Source: Ilumatobacteraceae bacterium
Lineage (GTDB): Bacteria > Actinomycetota > Acidimicrobiia > Acidimicrobiales > Ilumatobacteraceae
DNA: 59,412 bases
Direction of reading: 5' to 3'
Assembly: GCA_025463305.1 (NCBI GenBank)
Contig: JAOBWK010000099.1
Location: forward strand, 1 to 59,412
Position 1 is the first letter of the stretch. Each line of letters starts with the position of its first letter. The notes below the pieces were generated by a model that searched no databases, had not been told where the DNA came from, and worked only from the letters and a program-made list of their open reading frames with translations. Shown here piece after piece: positions 26,878 through 36,182 of this stretch. Position numbers and translations under genes: made by a program.

Positions 26878-28052
26878 GATGCGTCGCCCGGTGCCGGCAT
26901 CAGCTGGTCGATGATGTCCATCGGGTGGAGCACCGTCGGTCCCCCGGCGGCGAGGTGCATCGAGCAACCCGGGTTCGCACTCGCCACGACGGTGGCGCCC
27001 GACCGCTCCTCGGCGCGGTGGATCGCGTCGAGCTTGCGGGTCCGGATCTCGCCGGCGAGGGCGGGCTGCAGCGCCGAGTACGCCCCACCCGCACCGCAGC
27101 ACAGTCCGTCGTCGTCGAGCTCGACGATGTCGGCGTAGCGGCCGAGCACGGTGCGCACCGGTAGATGGGCCTTCTGCACGTGGCGGAGGTGGCACGGATC
27201 CTGGACGATGATCTGCGGACGCGGCCGGGTGATGTCGGCTGCGGGCATCTCGTCGATCCGCCCGGCAAGCCATTCGTGCACGTCGCGGACCCGAGCGGAG
27301 AAGGTTCGTGCTGCATCGGTGCCGACGAGGTGCCCGTAGTCCTTCATCGCCGCGCCGCACCCCGCGGAGTTGACGAGGATCGGTGCCGTGCCGGGCATGC
27401 TCGCCATGGTGCGCTCCGCGAGCCGCTTGGCCTCGTCGTGCAGACCGGCGTGCACGTGGAGCGCGCCGCAGCACCCGCCGCCGGCGCCCGGAACGGCGCA
27501 CGTCGCGCCGGTGGACTCGACCACGCGCTGCGTCGCCCGATGCGTCCCGCGCTGCCACGCATCCATCACGCATCCGGTGAACATCCACGTGTCGCCACCG
27601 GTCGTCTGCACGGCCGGACCCCGACGAAGCGGGAGCCGCGCGAGGCCGAGCCGCTTCGGCACCACACGAACTCGCTGCGCGGCGGCGAGCAACGAAGATC
27701 CGGCGAGTAGCAGGCGATGGTGCCCGAGGATCCGGAACCCGAGCCGCTGCCAACGTGGTGTGGTGCGGTGCTCGGCGGCGAGTGAGGTGCGCGTGGCTTC
27801 GATCAGGTGGCCGTACGGCACGCCCGACGGGCACGCCGGCTCGCAACCGCGGCACTGCACACAGGTGTCCATGAACCCGATGAACTGCTTATCGACGGGA
27901 GCGCCCTCCCCCGCGACGGTCCGCATCGCGGCGATGCGACCCCGTGGGGACAACCCTTCCTCGCCGGTCACCCGGTAGGTCGGGCAGTGCGGCAGGCACA
28001 GGCCACAGCCCACGCAGCTGGCCAGCTCGGCATCGTTCAGCGACAGCTCCAT
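26874..28052 (-). CDS. glcF: Glycolate oxidase iron-sulfur subunit
   Basis: GlcF passes electrons from the flavin subunits of glycolate dehydrogenase to the membrane. The 392 residues contain two [4Fe-4S] motifs (C13, C16, C19, C23 and C64, C67, C70, C74) and two CCG-type cysteine-rich domains (GGGCCGALHVHAG; DGLCCGAGGAYSAL). Length and order match GlcF (about 400). Its partners GlcD and GlcE are encoded about 11 kb away at 38775-41074, so the enzyme is split between two loci. A TACCGT box lies 9 nt before the ATG. The next gene, a small helical protein, overlaps the stop. Confidence 0.92.
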   Translation of the reverse strand: MELSLNDAELASCVGCGLCLPHCPTYRVTGEEGLSPRGRIAAMRTVAGEGAPVDKQFIGFMDTCVQCRGCEPACPSGVPYGHLIEATRTSLAAEHRTTPRWQRLGFRILGHHRLLLAGSSLLAAAQRVRVVPKRLGLARLPLRRGPAVQTTGGDTWMFTGCVMDAWQRGTHRATQRVVESTGATCAVPGAGGGCCGALHVHAGLHDEAKRLAERTMASMPGTAPILVNSAGCGAAMKDYGHLVGTDAARTFSARVRDVHEWLAGRIDEMPAADITRPRPQIIVQDPCHLRHVQKAHLPVRTVLGRYADIVELDDDGLCCGAGGAYSALQPALAGEIRTRKLDAIHRAEERSGATVVASANPGCSMHLAAGGPTVLHPMDIIDQLMPAPGDAS

Positions 28053-28200
28053 GACGCCGTCACGGTACCCCGCCGAGCGCGCGGCCAGGAACTGTGCAAC
28101 AACCCTTTTGTACGATGTTCGGTCGTTGATCTTCCCCGATCATGCTCGCCGGTTCGTCCGGCCTCGTTGTCCGTTGGCGTGTTCGTGGGAGGTGGTGTGC

Positions 28201-29493
28201 GTGAGCTCGGATGTGTTCGATGACCCTGGCACGATCACGGTCGCACCCGCGGCCGCGCTGTTGGCGACGTTGGATGGGTTTCGTTCGTCGTCGGGGTATC
28301 GGCGTGATGAGGCGTACCTGCAGGTGGAGCGTGAGGTGCGCCGGTTGCAGGCGTTGCAGGCGGCGATGTTGGCCGAGGTGGAGTCGTCGTTGTCGTTCCT
28401 GGATGACCGGCATCACACGGCGGGGGCGTGGGTGACGGCGGTCGCGAATTGTGACAAGCGCACCGGGAACGCCAGGGTGCGGTTGGCGAAGATGTTGGCG
28501 GCGTTGCCCGTTGTCGCCGCTGCCAACACCGCCGGTGAGATCGGTACCGATCAGCTGGTGCAGTTGTCGAGGCTGTATGCCAATCCGCGGGCACGTGAGC
28601 ACATGGACGAGGCCCAGGAGACGTTCGTGGAGTTGGCGCGTCATGTGACGGCGTTGGATTTCGAGCAGCACTGTTCGCGTTGGTTGCTGGGCGCGGATCC
28701 GGATGGTGCGCACAAGGATCACGAGGTCTCTCGTGAGAACCGTCGCCTGTCGTACCGGCGGATCGGGACGGGGTTCGAGATGCGTGTCGAGGGTGACGCG
28801 ATGTCGGGTGAGATGTTGTTCGAGATCTTGCAGGCCTACATCGAGGCCGAGCTGGAGACCGACCTCGAGGAGCGTCGCACCCGGTACGGCGACCACGCCG
28901 ACCAGTTTCCGCTGGCCCGCACCGCAGCGCAACGCTCGTCTGACGCGATGATCGCGATGGGCTTGAAGGCGGCGGGCACGAAGGCTTCGACGGATCGTGA
29001 GCCATTGGTGGTGATCCACTGCACCGAACAGGATCTCGCCGACGCGTTGGCGTTGCTGTTGAAGGGTGAGGTGCCGGAACCGGATGATCGGTCATTGCGC
29101 AAGCGGTTGTGTGAGACGTCGTCGGGTGTCCAGGTGGATCTGGTTGATCTGGCGTTGGCTGCGTTGATCGGCAAGGTGCAACGGATCGTCACCGCCGCGG
29201 ATGGTCACACGATCGAGTTGGGCCGCAAGCGCAGGTTGTTCACAGGTGCCGTTCGTGATGCGGTGCTGTTGGCCGGGGATCGATGTTGTTGGCCCGGCTG
29301 CCAGCGGCGGTCCGGGCGGATGGAGGTGGATCACATGCGTGAATCCCCCATTGACCTGCCCAGTCGACCCGTTCACCCTGACCGCACGCGCCACGGCGCG
29401 TGCGGTCAGCCGCGCATCTTCCGAGGCGCGGCCTGGACCATAGGGGTTTCCCCGATTCACGGAACGCGGGCGAGGCGCACGATGGCGACATGA
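28201..29493 (+). CDS. DUF222-HNH endonuclease-like protein, HNH domain truncated
   Basis: A 430-codon member of the DUF222 plus HNH family, abundant and often multicopy in actinobacteria. The DUF222 part runs from about residue 20 (EAYLQVEREVRRLQALQAAML) to the RLFTGAVRDAVLLAGDR segment. The HNH domain begins CCWPGCQRRSGRMEVDHM at about residues 361-378 and then stops matching: the expected Trp/Gly-rich half and second His/Cys cluster are replaced by about 50 unrelated residues running through two hairpins. The nuclease is therefore probably dead. The GTG at 28201 has GGGAGG 8 nt upstream. Codon use (many TTG, GTT, CGT) differs from neighbours, suggesting transfer. Confidence 0.8.
   Translation: MSSDVFDDPGTITVAPAAALLATLDGFRSSSGYRRDEAYLQVEREVRRLQALQAAMLAEVESSLSFLDDRHHTAGAWVTAVANCDKRTGNARVRLAKMLAALPVVAAANTAGEIGTDQLVQLSRLYANPRAREHMDEAQETFVELARHVTALDFEQHCSRWLLGADPDGAHKDHEVSRENRRLSYRRIGTGFEMRVEGDAMSGEMLFEILQAYIEAELETDLEERRTRYGDHADQFPLARTAAQRSSDAMIAMGLKAAGTKASTDREPLVVIHCTEQDLADALALLLKGEVPEPDDRSLRKRLCETSSGVQVDLVDLALAALIGKVQRIVTAADGHTIELGRKRRLFTGAVRDAVLLAGDRCCWPGCQRRSGRMEVDHMRESPIDLPSRPVHPDRTRHGACGQPRIFRGAAWTIGVSPIHGTRARRTMAT
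29379..29408 (+). terminator. 14-bp hairpin inside the aberrant end of the HNH gene
   Basis: A perfect 14-bp inverted repeat (TGACCGCACGCGCC and complement) around 2 nt, followed at 29409-29432 by a 7-bp stem. Tandem hairpins are unexpected in coding sequence and suggest that the HNH reading frame has been joined to a former intergenic terminator region. Confidence 0.55.
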
Positions 29494-30584
29494 GCAAGAA
29501 GATCACGTTCGGACGACGGGGCATGATCGCCGCTGCGGCGGGTGCCGTCGTCGGCGCCATCATCCCGCCAGATGGGCCGCCGGCCTTCGCAGCGAGCGGT
29601 GGCGGCGACCAGGGTCCGCTGATCCTCGGCTCGAACCCGTTCTTCGTCTCGAACACCAATGCTGCGAACACGGCCAACGTCTCCTCGGCGATGACCGTGG
29701 TGCAGGCGTCGCCGAACCTGGGCAACTTCGTGACGGACAACACCAAGTCCGTCTTCCAGATCGACGCCCGGCCGGCCAACAGCAACAACATCATCGGCAT
29801 CGAGGCGTTCGGCCGCGGCGATGGAGCGGCGATCACGGCTACCAGCTCCGCCACCGGGCAGGCCACTGGCGTCGAAGCCATCGGTGGAGCCGTCGGGATC
29901 AAGTCGGTCGGCAACCAGTTCGGCCTGGAGGCAACGAGCACCGGCACGGGTGTCGGGGTCGAGGCGGGCGAAGCGACCGCGGGCGTGTTCGGCGTCGCGG
30001 CCACTGGTTATGGGGCGATGCTGGTGGGCGGCTTGGCTCCGCTGTTCCTGAAGAGCAACCGCAACCCCGGCCCTCCGACCACCGATGCGCACACCGTCGG
30101 CGAGATCATGGTCGACTCCAACGGGACGTTCTTCGCCTGCCGTGCGAGTGGCACACCGGGGACGTGGACGAACCTGTCCGGACCGGTGTTCAACACCCTG
30201 CCGACACCGGAGCGGTTCGTCGACACACGCTCAGGGCTCGGCGGCGTCACCGGCCCGGTGAACGGTGGCACGACGAAGACGTTCCAGATGTCCGCACGGA
30301 ACGGTGCGGCCAACAACCCTGCGCTCCAGATCCCCGACAACGCGACGACGCTCGTGGGCAACCTCACCGTCCTCGGCGGGCCGAACATCAGCAATGGTGC
30401 CTTCGTGACGCTCTGGCCGGGCGGTCCTCAGCCGACGGTCTCGAACATCAACGTCGGCCCGGGAGGCATCATCGCCAACAGCTTCGTCGTCGGTACCGCG
30501 TCGGTTGGCGGCCACCAGTCGATCAGCGTGTTCAACGCCCAGCAGTGCGACTACATCCTCGACGTCACCGGCTTCTACACCTGA
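29490..30584 (+). CDS. Tat-type secreted surface protein, paralogue 1
   Basis: A 364-residue exported protein. The N-terminus MSKKITFGRRGMIAAAAGA has a twin-arginine motif, hydrophobic segment and a likely cleavage site near PAFAAS. The middle (about 45-190) is rich in Gly, Ala, Thr and Asn with GIEAFGRGDG, GVEAIGGAVGIKSVGNQFG-like repeats, which suggests a beta-solenoid. The C-terminal 127 residues, from PTPERFVDTRSGLGG to DVTGFYT, resemble the VDTR...TVSNINV...VFNAQQCDYILDV modules common in secreted actinobacterial proteins. The first of three tandem copies; it overlaps the HNH gene's stop by 4 nt. Function unknown, probably cell-surface. Confidence 0.82.
   Translation: MSKKITFGRRGMIAAAAGAVVGAIIPPDGPPAFAASGGGDQGPLILGSNPFFVSNTNAANTANVSSAMTVVQASPNLGNFVTDNTKSVFQIDARPANSNNIIGIEAFGRGDGAAITATSSATGQATGVEAIGGAVGIKSVGNQFGLEATSTGTGVGVEAGEATAGVFGVAATGYGAMLVGGLAPLFLKSNRNPGPPTTDAHTVGEIMVDSNGTFFACRASGTPGTWTNLSGPVFNTLPTPERFVDTRSGLGGVTGPVNGGTTKTFQMSARNGAANNPALQIPDNATTLVGNLTVLGGPNISNGAFVTLWPGGPQPTVSNINVGPGGIIANSFVVGTASVGGHQSISVFNAQQCDYILDVTGFYT
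30201..30584 (+). repeat. 384-bp C-terminal module, copy 1
   Basis: Encodes PTPERFVDTRSG through the stop. The first 90 or so bases are identical to copy 2, and all three copies are exactly 384 bp long. Confidence 0.85.
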
Positions 30585-30661
30585 GCCGCACTGCAGTCGA
30601 CGAGGGACCGCGACGTGATCGATCCATCACCTGATGACCACAGAGAGACGAGGAGCCACAC

Positions 30662-31609
30662 ATGAGCAAGCACATCACCTTCGGGCGGCGCGGCATGATC
30701 GCTGCAGCCGCCGGCGCAGTCGCAGGAGCTGTCATCCGACCGGAGGGCAACCCCGTGTTCGCGGCAGCCGGCGGTGGCGACCAGGGCAACTTCGTCCTCG
30801 GATCCAATCCCACCTACAAGGCAGCTCAGAACACGTCCAACACGGCGAACGTGTCGTCCGTCGCCACCACGCTGCAGGCGTCGGCGAACTTCAACAACTT
30901 CGTCGGCGGCACGAACATCAGCGCCGTGCTGCAGATCGATGCTCGCCCTTCGGCTGGTGACATCTCGGCGATCCAAGCACTCGGTCGAGGCCTCGCGCCG
31001 GCGGTCGTCGGAACCGGTGGTGGGTACGGCGGCGCGTTCTCGGGCTCGCTCGCTCCGCTCGTGCTCAGCGCTGGCGCGACCGCTGGTGCCCCGACAGCCG
31101 GACCCCACTCGGCCGGCGAGCTCTACGTCGACTCGGCCGGCGCGCTCTTCTACTGCACGACTGCAGGCGATGGGGGAACGTGGGTCGAGCTGTCGGCCGT
31201 GTCGGGACCCGTGTTCCACACGTTGCCGACACCGGAGCGGTTCGTCGACACACGCTCAGGGCTCGGCGGCGTCACCGGCCCGGTGAACGGTGGCACGACG
31301 AAGACGTTCCAGATGTCCGGCCGCAACGGCGCAGCGAACAACCCGGCGCTGCAGATCCCCGACAACGCCACCACCCTCGTCGGCAACCTCACCGTGCTCG
31401 GCGGGCCGAACATCAGCAACGGTGCGTTCGTGACGTTGTGGCCCGGCGGGCCCCAGCCGACCGTGTCGAACATCAACGTCGGCCCGGGCGGCATCGTCGC
31501 CAACAGCTTCACCGTCGGCACCACCGCCACCGGCGCGCACCGCACGATGAACGTGTTCAACGCCCAGCAGTGCGACTACATCCTCGACGTCACCGGCTTC
31601 TACACCTGA
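30662..31609 (+). CDS. Tat-type secreted surface protein, paralogue 2 (short middle)
   Basis: This 315-residue paralogue has the same twin-arginine signal (MSKHITFGRRGMIAAAAGA) and the same 127-residue C-terminal module as its neighbours, but about 50 residues of the Gly-rich repeat region are missing: after DISAIQALGRG it goes directly to a Gly/Ala segment and SGSLAPLVLS. The difference shows that the middle region varies by loss or gain of repeat units. A GAGGAG ribosome-binding site precedes the ATG; the gap to paralogue 1 is 77 bp with no clear terminator, so co-expression is likely. Confidence 0.82.
   Translation: MSKHITFGRRGMIAAAAGAVAGAVIRPEGNPVFAAAGGGDQGNFVLGSNPTYKAAQNTSNTANVSSVATTLQASANFNNFVGGTNISAVLQIDARPSAGDISAIQALGRGLAPAVVGTGGGYGGAFSGSLAPLVLSAGATAGAPTAGPHSAGELYVDSAGALFYCTTAGDGGTWVELSAVSGPVFHTLPTPERFVDTRSGLGGVTGPVNGGTTKTFQMSGRNGAANNPALQIPDNATTLVGNLTVLGGPNISNGAFVTLWPGGPQPTVSNINVGPGGIVANSFTVGTTATGAHRTMNVFNAQQCDYILDVTGFYT
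31226..31609 (+). repeat. 384-bp C-terminal module, copy 2
   Basis: Same length and reading frame as copies 1 and 3; see paralogue 2. Long identical runs with copy 1 at the start (TRSGLGGVTGPVNGGTTKTF region) suggest recent duplication or conversion. Confidence 0.85.
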
Positions 31610-31660
31610 GCCAGCCAGCGTGATCAACCCTCCCACCACGAGCACCACGACAGGACCCCG

Positions 31661-32752
31661 ATGAGCAAGAAGATCACGTTCGGACGCCGCGGCATGATCG
31701 CCGCGGCAGCAGGAGCCCTCGCCGGCGCGATCATCCGGCCCGACGGTCCACCGGTCTTCGCCGCGAGCGGCGGCGGTGATCAGGGTGCGCTGATCCTGGG
31801 CTCCAACCCCTTCTTCATCTCCGGCACGAATGCCGCCAACACGGCGAACACCTCGTCGGCGATGACAGTCGTGCAGGCATCGCCGAACTTCGGCAACTTC
31901 GTGACGACGAACACGAAGTCGTTGTTCCAGGTCGACGCACGTCCCGCCGGCAGCGCCGACATCATCGGCATCGAGGCCTTCGGCCGCGGCAAGGGCACGG
32001 CCATGACTGCCACGGCTGATCTGACGGTCAGCTCGACCGGGATCGAAGCGACCGGTGGCAGCATCGGCCTCAAGGCCACGGGCAACCAGTTCGGAATCCA
32101 GGCGATCAGCACCGGCACCGGGGTCTCCCCGGACACCGGGTTCCCGAGCGGTGCGCTGCTCGGCTTCGGAGCCACCTACGGCGCGCTCCTCGTCGGCACC
32201 CTGGCGCCGCTCCTGCTCGGGTCGGCAGACGACCCGGGACCGCCCACGACAGGGAGCCACTTCGTCGGCGAGATCATGGTGGACGGCGACGGGGCCGTGT
32301 TCGCCTGCCAGTCCTCGGGCACCCCGGGGACGTGGAGGAACCTGTCCGGCCCGTTGTTCCACACCCTGCCGACACCGGAGCGGTTCGTCGACACCCGCTC
32401 GGGCCTCGGCGGCGTCGCCGGCCCGCTGCCAGGTGGCACGACCAAGACGTTCCAGATGTCGGGTCGCGTGGGCGCGGCGAACGATCCCAGCTTGCAGATC
32501 CCGGACAACGCCACCACCCTCGTCGGCAACCTGACCGTCCTCGGTGGGCCGAACATCAGCAACGGTGCGTTCGTGACGCTGTGGCCGGGTGGCACGCAGC
32601 CGACCGTGTCCAACATCAACGTCGGTCCCGGAGGCATCGTCGCCAACAGCTTCGTCGTCGGCACCACGGCCTTCGCAGGCCACCGCACGATGAACGTGTT
32701 CAACGCCCAGCAGTGCGACTACATCCTCGACGTGACGGGGTTCTACACCTGA
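31661..32752 (+). CDS. Tat-type secreted surface protein, paralogue 3
   Basis: A 363-residue copy closest to paralogue 1. It begins MSKKITFGRRGMIAAAAGA, followed by the Asn/Thr-rich stretch LGSNPFFISGTNAANTANT, a Gly-rich repeat region (GIEATGGSIGLKATGNQFG) and the shared C-terminal module ending DYILDVTGFYT. A single conserved Cys pair is visible in VFACQSSGTPGTW and NAQQCDY. It lies 51 bp after paralogue 2 with AGGA before the ATG. The tandem array ends here; the next gene has its own promoter. Confidence 0.82.
   Translation: MSKKITFGRRGMIAAAAGALAGAIIRPDGPPVFAASGGGDQGALILGSNPFFISGTNAANTANTSSAMTVVQASPNFGNFVTTNTKSLFQVDARPAGSADIIGIEAFGRGKGTAMTATADLTVSSTGIEATGGSIGLKATGNQFGIQAISTGTGVSPDTGFPSGALLGFGATYGALLVGTLAPLLLGSADDPGPPTTGSHFVGEIMVDGDGAVFACQSSGTPGTWRNLSGPLFHTLPTPERFVDTRSGLGGVAGPLPGGTTKTFQMSGRVGAANDPSLQIPDNATTLVGNLTVLGGPNISNGAFVTLWPGGTQPTVSNINVGPGGIVANSFVVGTTAFAGHRTMNVFNAQQCDYILDVTGFYT
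32369..32752 (+). repeat. 384-bp C-terminal module, copy 3
   Basis: Third copy of the module. It diverges from copies 1 and 2 mainly in its first third (GGVAGPLPGGTTKTF, RVGAANDPSLQIP) and is near-identical in protein sequence beyond it. Confidence 0.85.
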
Positions 32753-32761
32753 TCCCACCGG

Positions 32762-32767
32762 TACGGT
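32762..32767 (+). promoter_or_regulatory. -10 box of the glycosylase gene, leaderless
   Basis: TACGGT ends 6 nt before the ATG at 32774, in the 21-bp gap after paralogue 3. Confidence 0.45.
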
Positions 32768-32773
32768 CGGGGC

Positions 32774-33571
32774 ATGCCCGAAGGCCACACGATCCACCGC
32801 ATCGCCAAGGACCACACGCCATTGCTGGTCGGCATGCCGGTGCGGGTGTCGTCGCCTCAGGGCCGGTTCGAGGCCGACGCGGCGCGGGTCGACGGGCAGG
32901 TGCTCGAGCGCATCGAGGCCTACGGAAAGCACCTCTTCTACAACTGGGCGAACGGCGACGTCGGCCACGTGCACCTCGGGCTGTTCGGCAAGTTCCGGGT
33001 GGCGAAGGGTCCCGACGCGCCCGACCCCGTCGGCATGGTGCGGATGCGGATGCACACGGACCTGGCGACCATCGATCTCGCCGGACCGACGGACTGCACC
33101 ATCGGCACGCCCGACGATCGGGCGCGGATCATCGCCCGCCTCGGACCGGACCCGCTTCGCCGCGACGCCAAGCCGCAGATCGCCATCGACCGGATGGCCA
33201 AGTCGAAGGTGGCGCTCGGCGCGTTGCTGCTCGACCAGAAGGTGCTCTGCGGCGTCGGCAACGTCTATCGCGCCGAGGCGCTGTTCGTGAACAGTATCCA
33301 TCCGCTGCGCGCCGGGGTCGACGCCGATCCGGTCGACCTGCAGGCGCTGTGGAGCACCATCGTGGCGATGCTGCGCAAGGGCGTGAAGGACAACCGGATC
33401 GTCACCGTCGACCCACGCGATGTGGATCTGCCCATCGGCCGACGTCTTCGGCGCGGTGAGGCGACCTACGTGTACCACCGCGACCGCTGCCTGCGCTGCG
33501 AGACCGTGGTGCAGACGGTGGACCTCGCCGGACGGCCCTGCTACTTCTGCCCGACCTGCCAACCGCACTGA
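32774..33571 (+). CDS. Fpg/Nei-family DNA glycosylase (endonuclease VIII-like)
   Basis: A 265-residue base-excision-repair glycosylase/AP lyase. Mature Pro2-Glu3 (PEGHTIHRIAKDH) forms the catalytic N-terminus; the PEGH start is of the Nei rather than the MutM (PELP/PEVE) type. The helix-two-turn-helix is seen in LLLDQKVLCGVGNVYRAEALF, and a C-terminal zinc finger has C239, C242, C259 and C262. It removes oxidised bases, probably pyrimidines; the exact preference is inference. The start is probably leaderless. Confidence 0.92.
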   Translation: MPEGHTIHRIAKDHTPLLVGMPVRVSSPQGRFEADAARVDGQVLERIEAYGKHLFYNWANGDVGHVHLGLFGKFRVAKGPDAPDPVGMVRMRMHTDLATIDLAGPTDCTIGTPDDRARIIARLGPDPLRRDAKPQIAIDRMAKSKVALGALLLDQKVLCGVGNVYRAEALFVNSIHPLRAGVDADPVDLQALWSTIVAMLRKGVKDNRIVTVDPRDVDLPIGRRLRRGEATYVYHRDRCLRCETVVQTVDLAGRPCYFCPTCQPH

Positions 33572-33590
33572 GCGCTCGCGCCACGCCGCC

Positions 33591-33596
33591 TAGCCT
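33591..33596 (+). promoter_or_regulatory. -10 box of the aldehyde dehydrogenase gene, leaderless
   Basis: TAGCCT ends 6 nt before the ATG at 33603. Confidence 0.45.
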
Positions 33597-33602
33597 GGGC
33601 GG

Positions 33603-34982
<1,380 letters not shown>

Positions 34983-35004
34983 CCTGCGCTTCCGCGCAGC
35001 CAAG

Positions 35005-35043
35005 GCCGACCTGTGACACGAGCGTTACATAGCGCAGGTCGGC
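35005..35043 (+). terminator. Possible terminator after the aldehyde dehydrogenase gene
   Basis: A 9-bp inverted repeat, GCCGACCTG and complement, around a 21-nt loop; a nested alternative pairs GACCTGCGC (34981-34989) with 35032-35040. There is no T run, so it is only a weak candidate. The 184 bp up to 35167 hold nothing else recognisable. Confidence 0.3.
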
Positions 35044-35166
35044 GCCTCACTCCCGACCTACTGGGCGTCCGTGAGGACCGCCCTCAACGAGCTACAGCGG
35101 CTGCTCGATCGATGCCTCCTGTCGATCCCACAACCCGCATCATCGGGCGGGGTGTGTCGTCGTGTG

Positions 35167-35802
35167 ATGATCCCTCCCATGCACGGCGTTCATTGGGGAG
35201 ACGTTTCGGAGTGGGCTGGTGCGTTGGCCGGCGCAGCAGCGGTCGTCACCGCGGTCCTGCTCACCCGATCAGAGCGAACTCGCTCAACTGCACTGCTCAA
35301 GGAGGAGCGGGCTATCGCTCAGCGCGAACACGACGCTGACCGAGCTCTCACAACGGTGGCGCTCGACCAGAACGAGCGCGTCTGGAAGGACGAGGTCGCT
35401 CGACGTCGCCGCGAGCAGGCTGCCGCGGTCACAGTCGATTGGGTTGGCCAGAGTTCTGCCGATTCGACCGAGGCATGGGGACGCGTCGCCACCTTCAACC
35501 ACAGCAAGAACAACGTCGTAGGTTGCCGTGCCTTCGTTCTGCATCAGGGAGTCATCGTCGGGAACCACGGAGACGACTCGAAGATCCTGCTCCCAGAGAC
35601 AGCGCCCGAAATCATCACCTTCGCCCTTCCGACCTCATCGGCCACCCACGTCAGCGACGACGAGCGCGGGCTCATCTTTCGCGACACCGAGGGGCTGTGG
35701 TGGGCGCGACTGTGCTCCGGTGCGCTCCGAGAGATCTCGGGACCACTAGACGACGAACTGCGCGGCTGTCCCACGTGGAGATCGAAAGACGTCCACGGGT
35801 AA
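35167..35802 (+). CDS. Membrane-anchored protein of unknown function
   Basis: A 211-residue protein not assigned to a family. A short N-terminal segment (HGVHWGDVSEW) leads into one transmembrane helix at about residues 16-36 (AGALAGAAAVVTAVLLT), a charged coiled-coil-like stretch to about 95, and a soluble C-terminal domain. This architecture is common in actinobacterial proteins of unknown role. The start is uncertain: ATG 35167, ATG 35179 and GTG 35071 are all in frame. GC content and third-position bias are lower than in neighbouring genes, suggesting accessory DNA. Confidence 0.65.
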   Translation: MIPPMHGVHWGDVSEWAGALAGAAAVVTAVLLTRSERTRSTALLKEERAIAQREHDADRALTTVALDQNERVWKDEVARRRREQAAAVTVDWVGQSSADSTEAWGRVATFNHSKNNVVGCRAFVLHQGVIVGNHGDDSKILLPETAPEIITFALPTSSATHVSDDERGLIFRDTEGLWWARLCSGALREISGPLDDELRGCPTWRSKDVHG

Positions 35803-35833
35803 CGGCTGGACGGCTGTCGCCCCAGCACGTGAG

Positions 35834-36148
35834 CTACCGGACGTTCGGATAGTCCTTGTCCGTCTCGCCTGCGGTCGAGACGTGCTCGGTCCAGCGAAGT
35901 CCGTCCCAGTGGCGCAGCTCGTGACGGCCGGCCGGATCCGGATGCCAGGCGGCAGCGGTATCGGCCGGCGGCGGATAGCTGCGCGTCTCGCGCTTGAGCA
36001 CGGCGGTGAAGCTGTTCACACCGATCGTGGGGTCTGCGGCCGTGATCCCGACGACCTCCCAACCGATGGAACCGTGGGCGTTGAGCATCAGCATCCATCG
36101 GTCCATCGCCATCGTCGTGTCGGTGATGTGCATGTACTCCCAGGTCAC
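35834..36148 (-). CDS. DUF4177-like plus DUF2510 small protein
   Basis: A 104-residue protein. The N-terminal half (TWEYMHITDTTMAMDRWMLMLNAHGSIGWEVVGI) follows the DUF4177 pattern of a strand, a helix and a GWE turn. The C-terminal part WHPDPAGRHELRHWDGLRWTEHV is a DUF2510 tryptophan motif, frequent in actinobacterial membrane-associated proteins. The GTG start lies 6 nt after a TACGGT box at 36160-36155, so the message is probably leaderless. Function unknown. Confidence 0.75.
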   Translation of the reverse strand: MTWEYMHITDTTMAMDRWMLMLNAHGSIGWEVVGITAADPTIGVNSFTAVLKRETRSYPPPADTAAAWHPDPAGRHELRHWDGLRWTEHVSTAGETDKDYPNVR

Positions 36149-36154
36149 GCTGCG

Positions 36155-36160
36155 ACCGTA
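36155..36160 (-). promoter_or_regulatory. -10 box of the DUF2510 gene, leaderless
   Basis: TACGGT on the minus strand ends 6 nt before the GTG start at 36148. Confidence 0.4.
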
Positions 36161-36182
36161 GCGGCCAACACCGTGCGCCGGA

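Noticed and set aside
28201..29493. Insertion sequence or homing intron around the HNH gene
   Set aside because: No transposase, terminal inverted repeats or target-site duplication could be found; DUF222-HNH genes occur as free-standing genes.
31256..33568. Minus-strand frame of 770 codons under the secreted paralogues and the glycosylase gene
   Set aside because: The opposite strand carries four genes with recognisable signal peptides and domains; the antisense product is repetitive only because the sense genes are.
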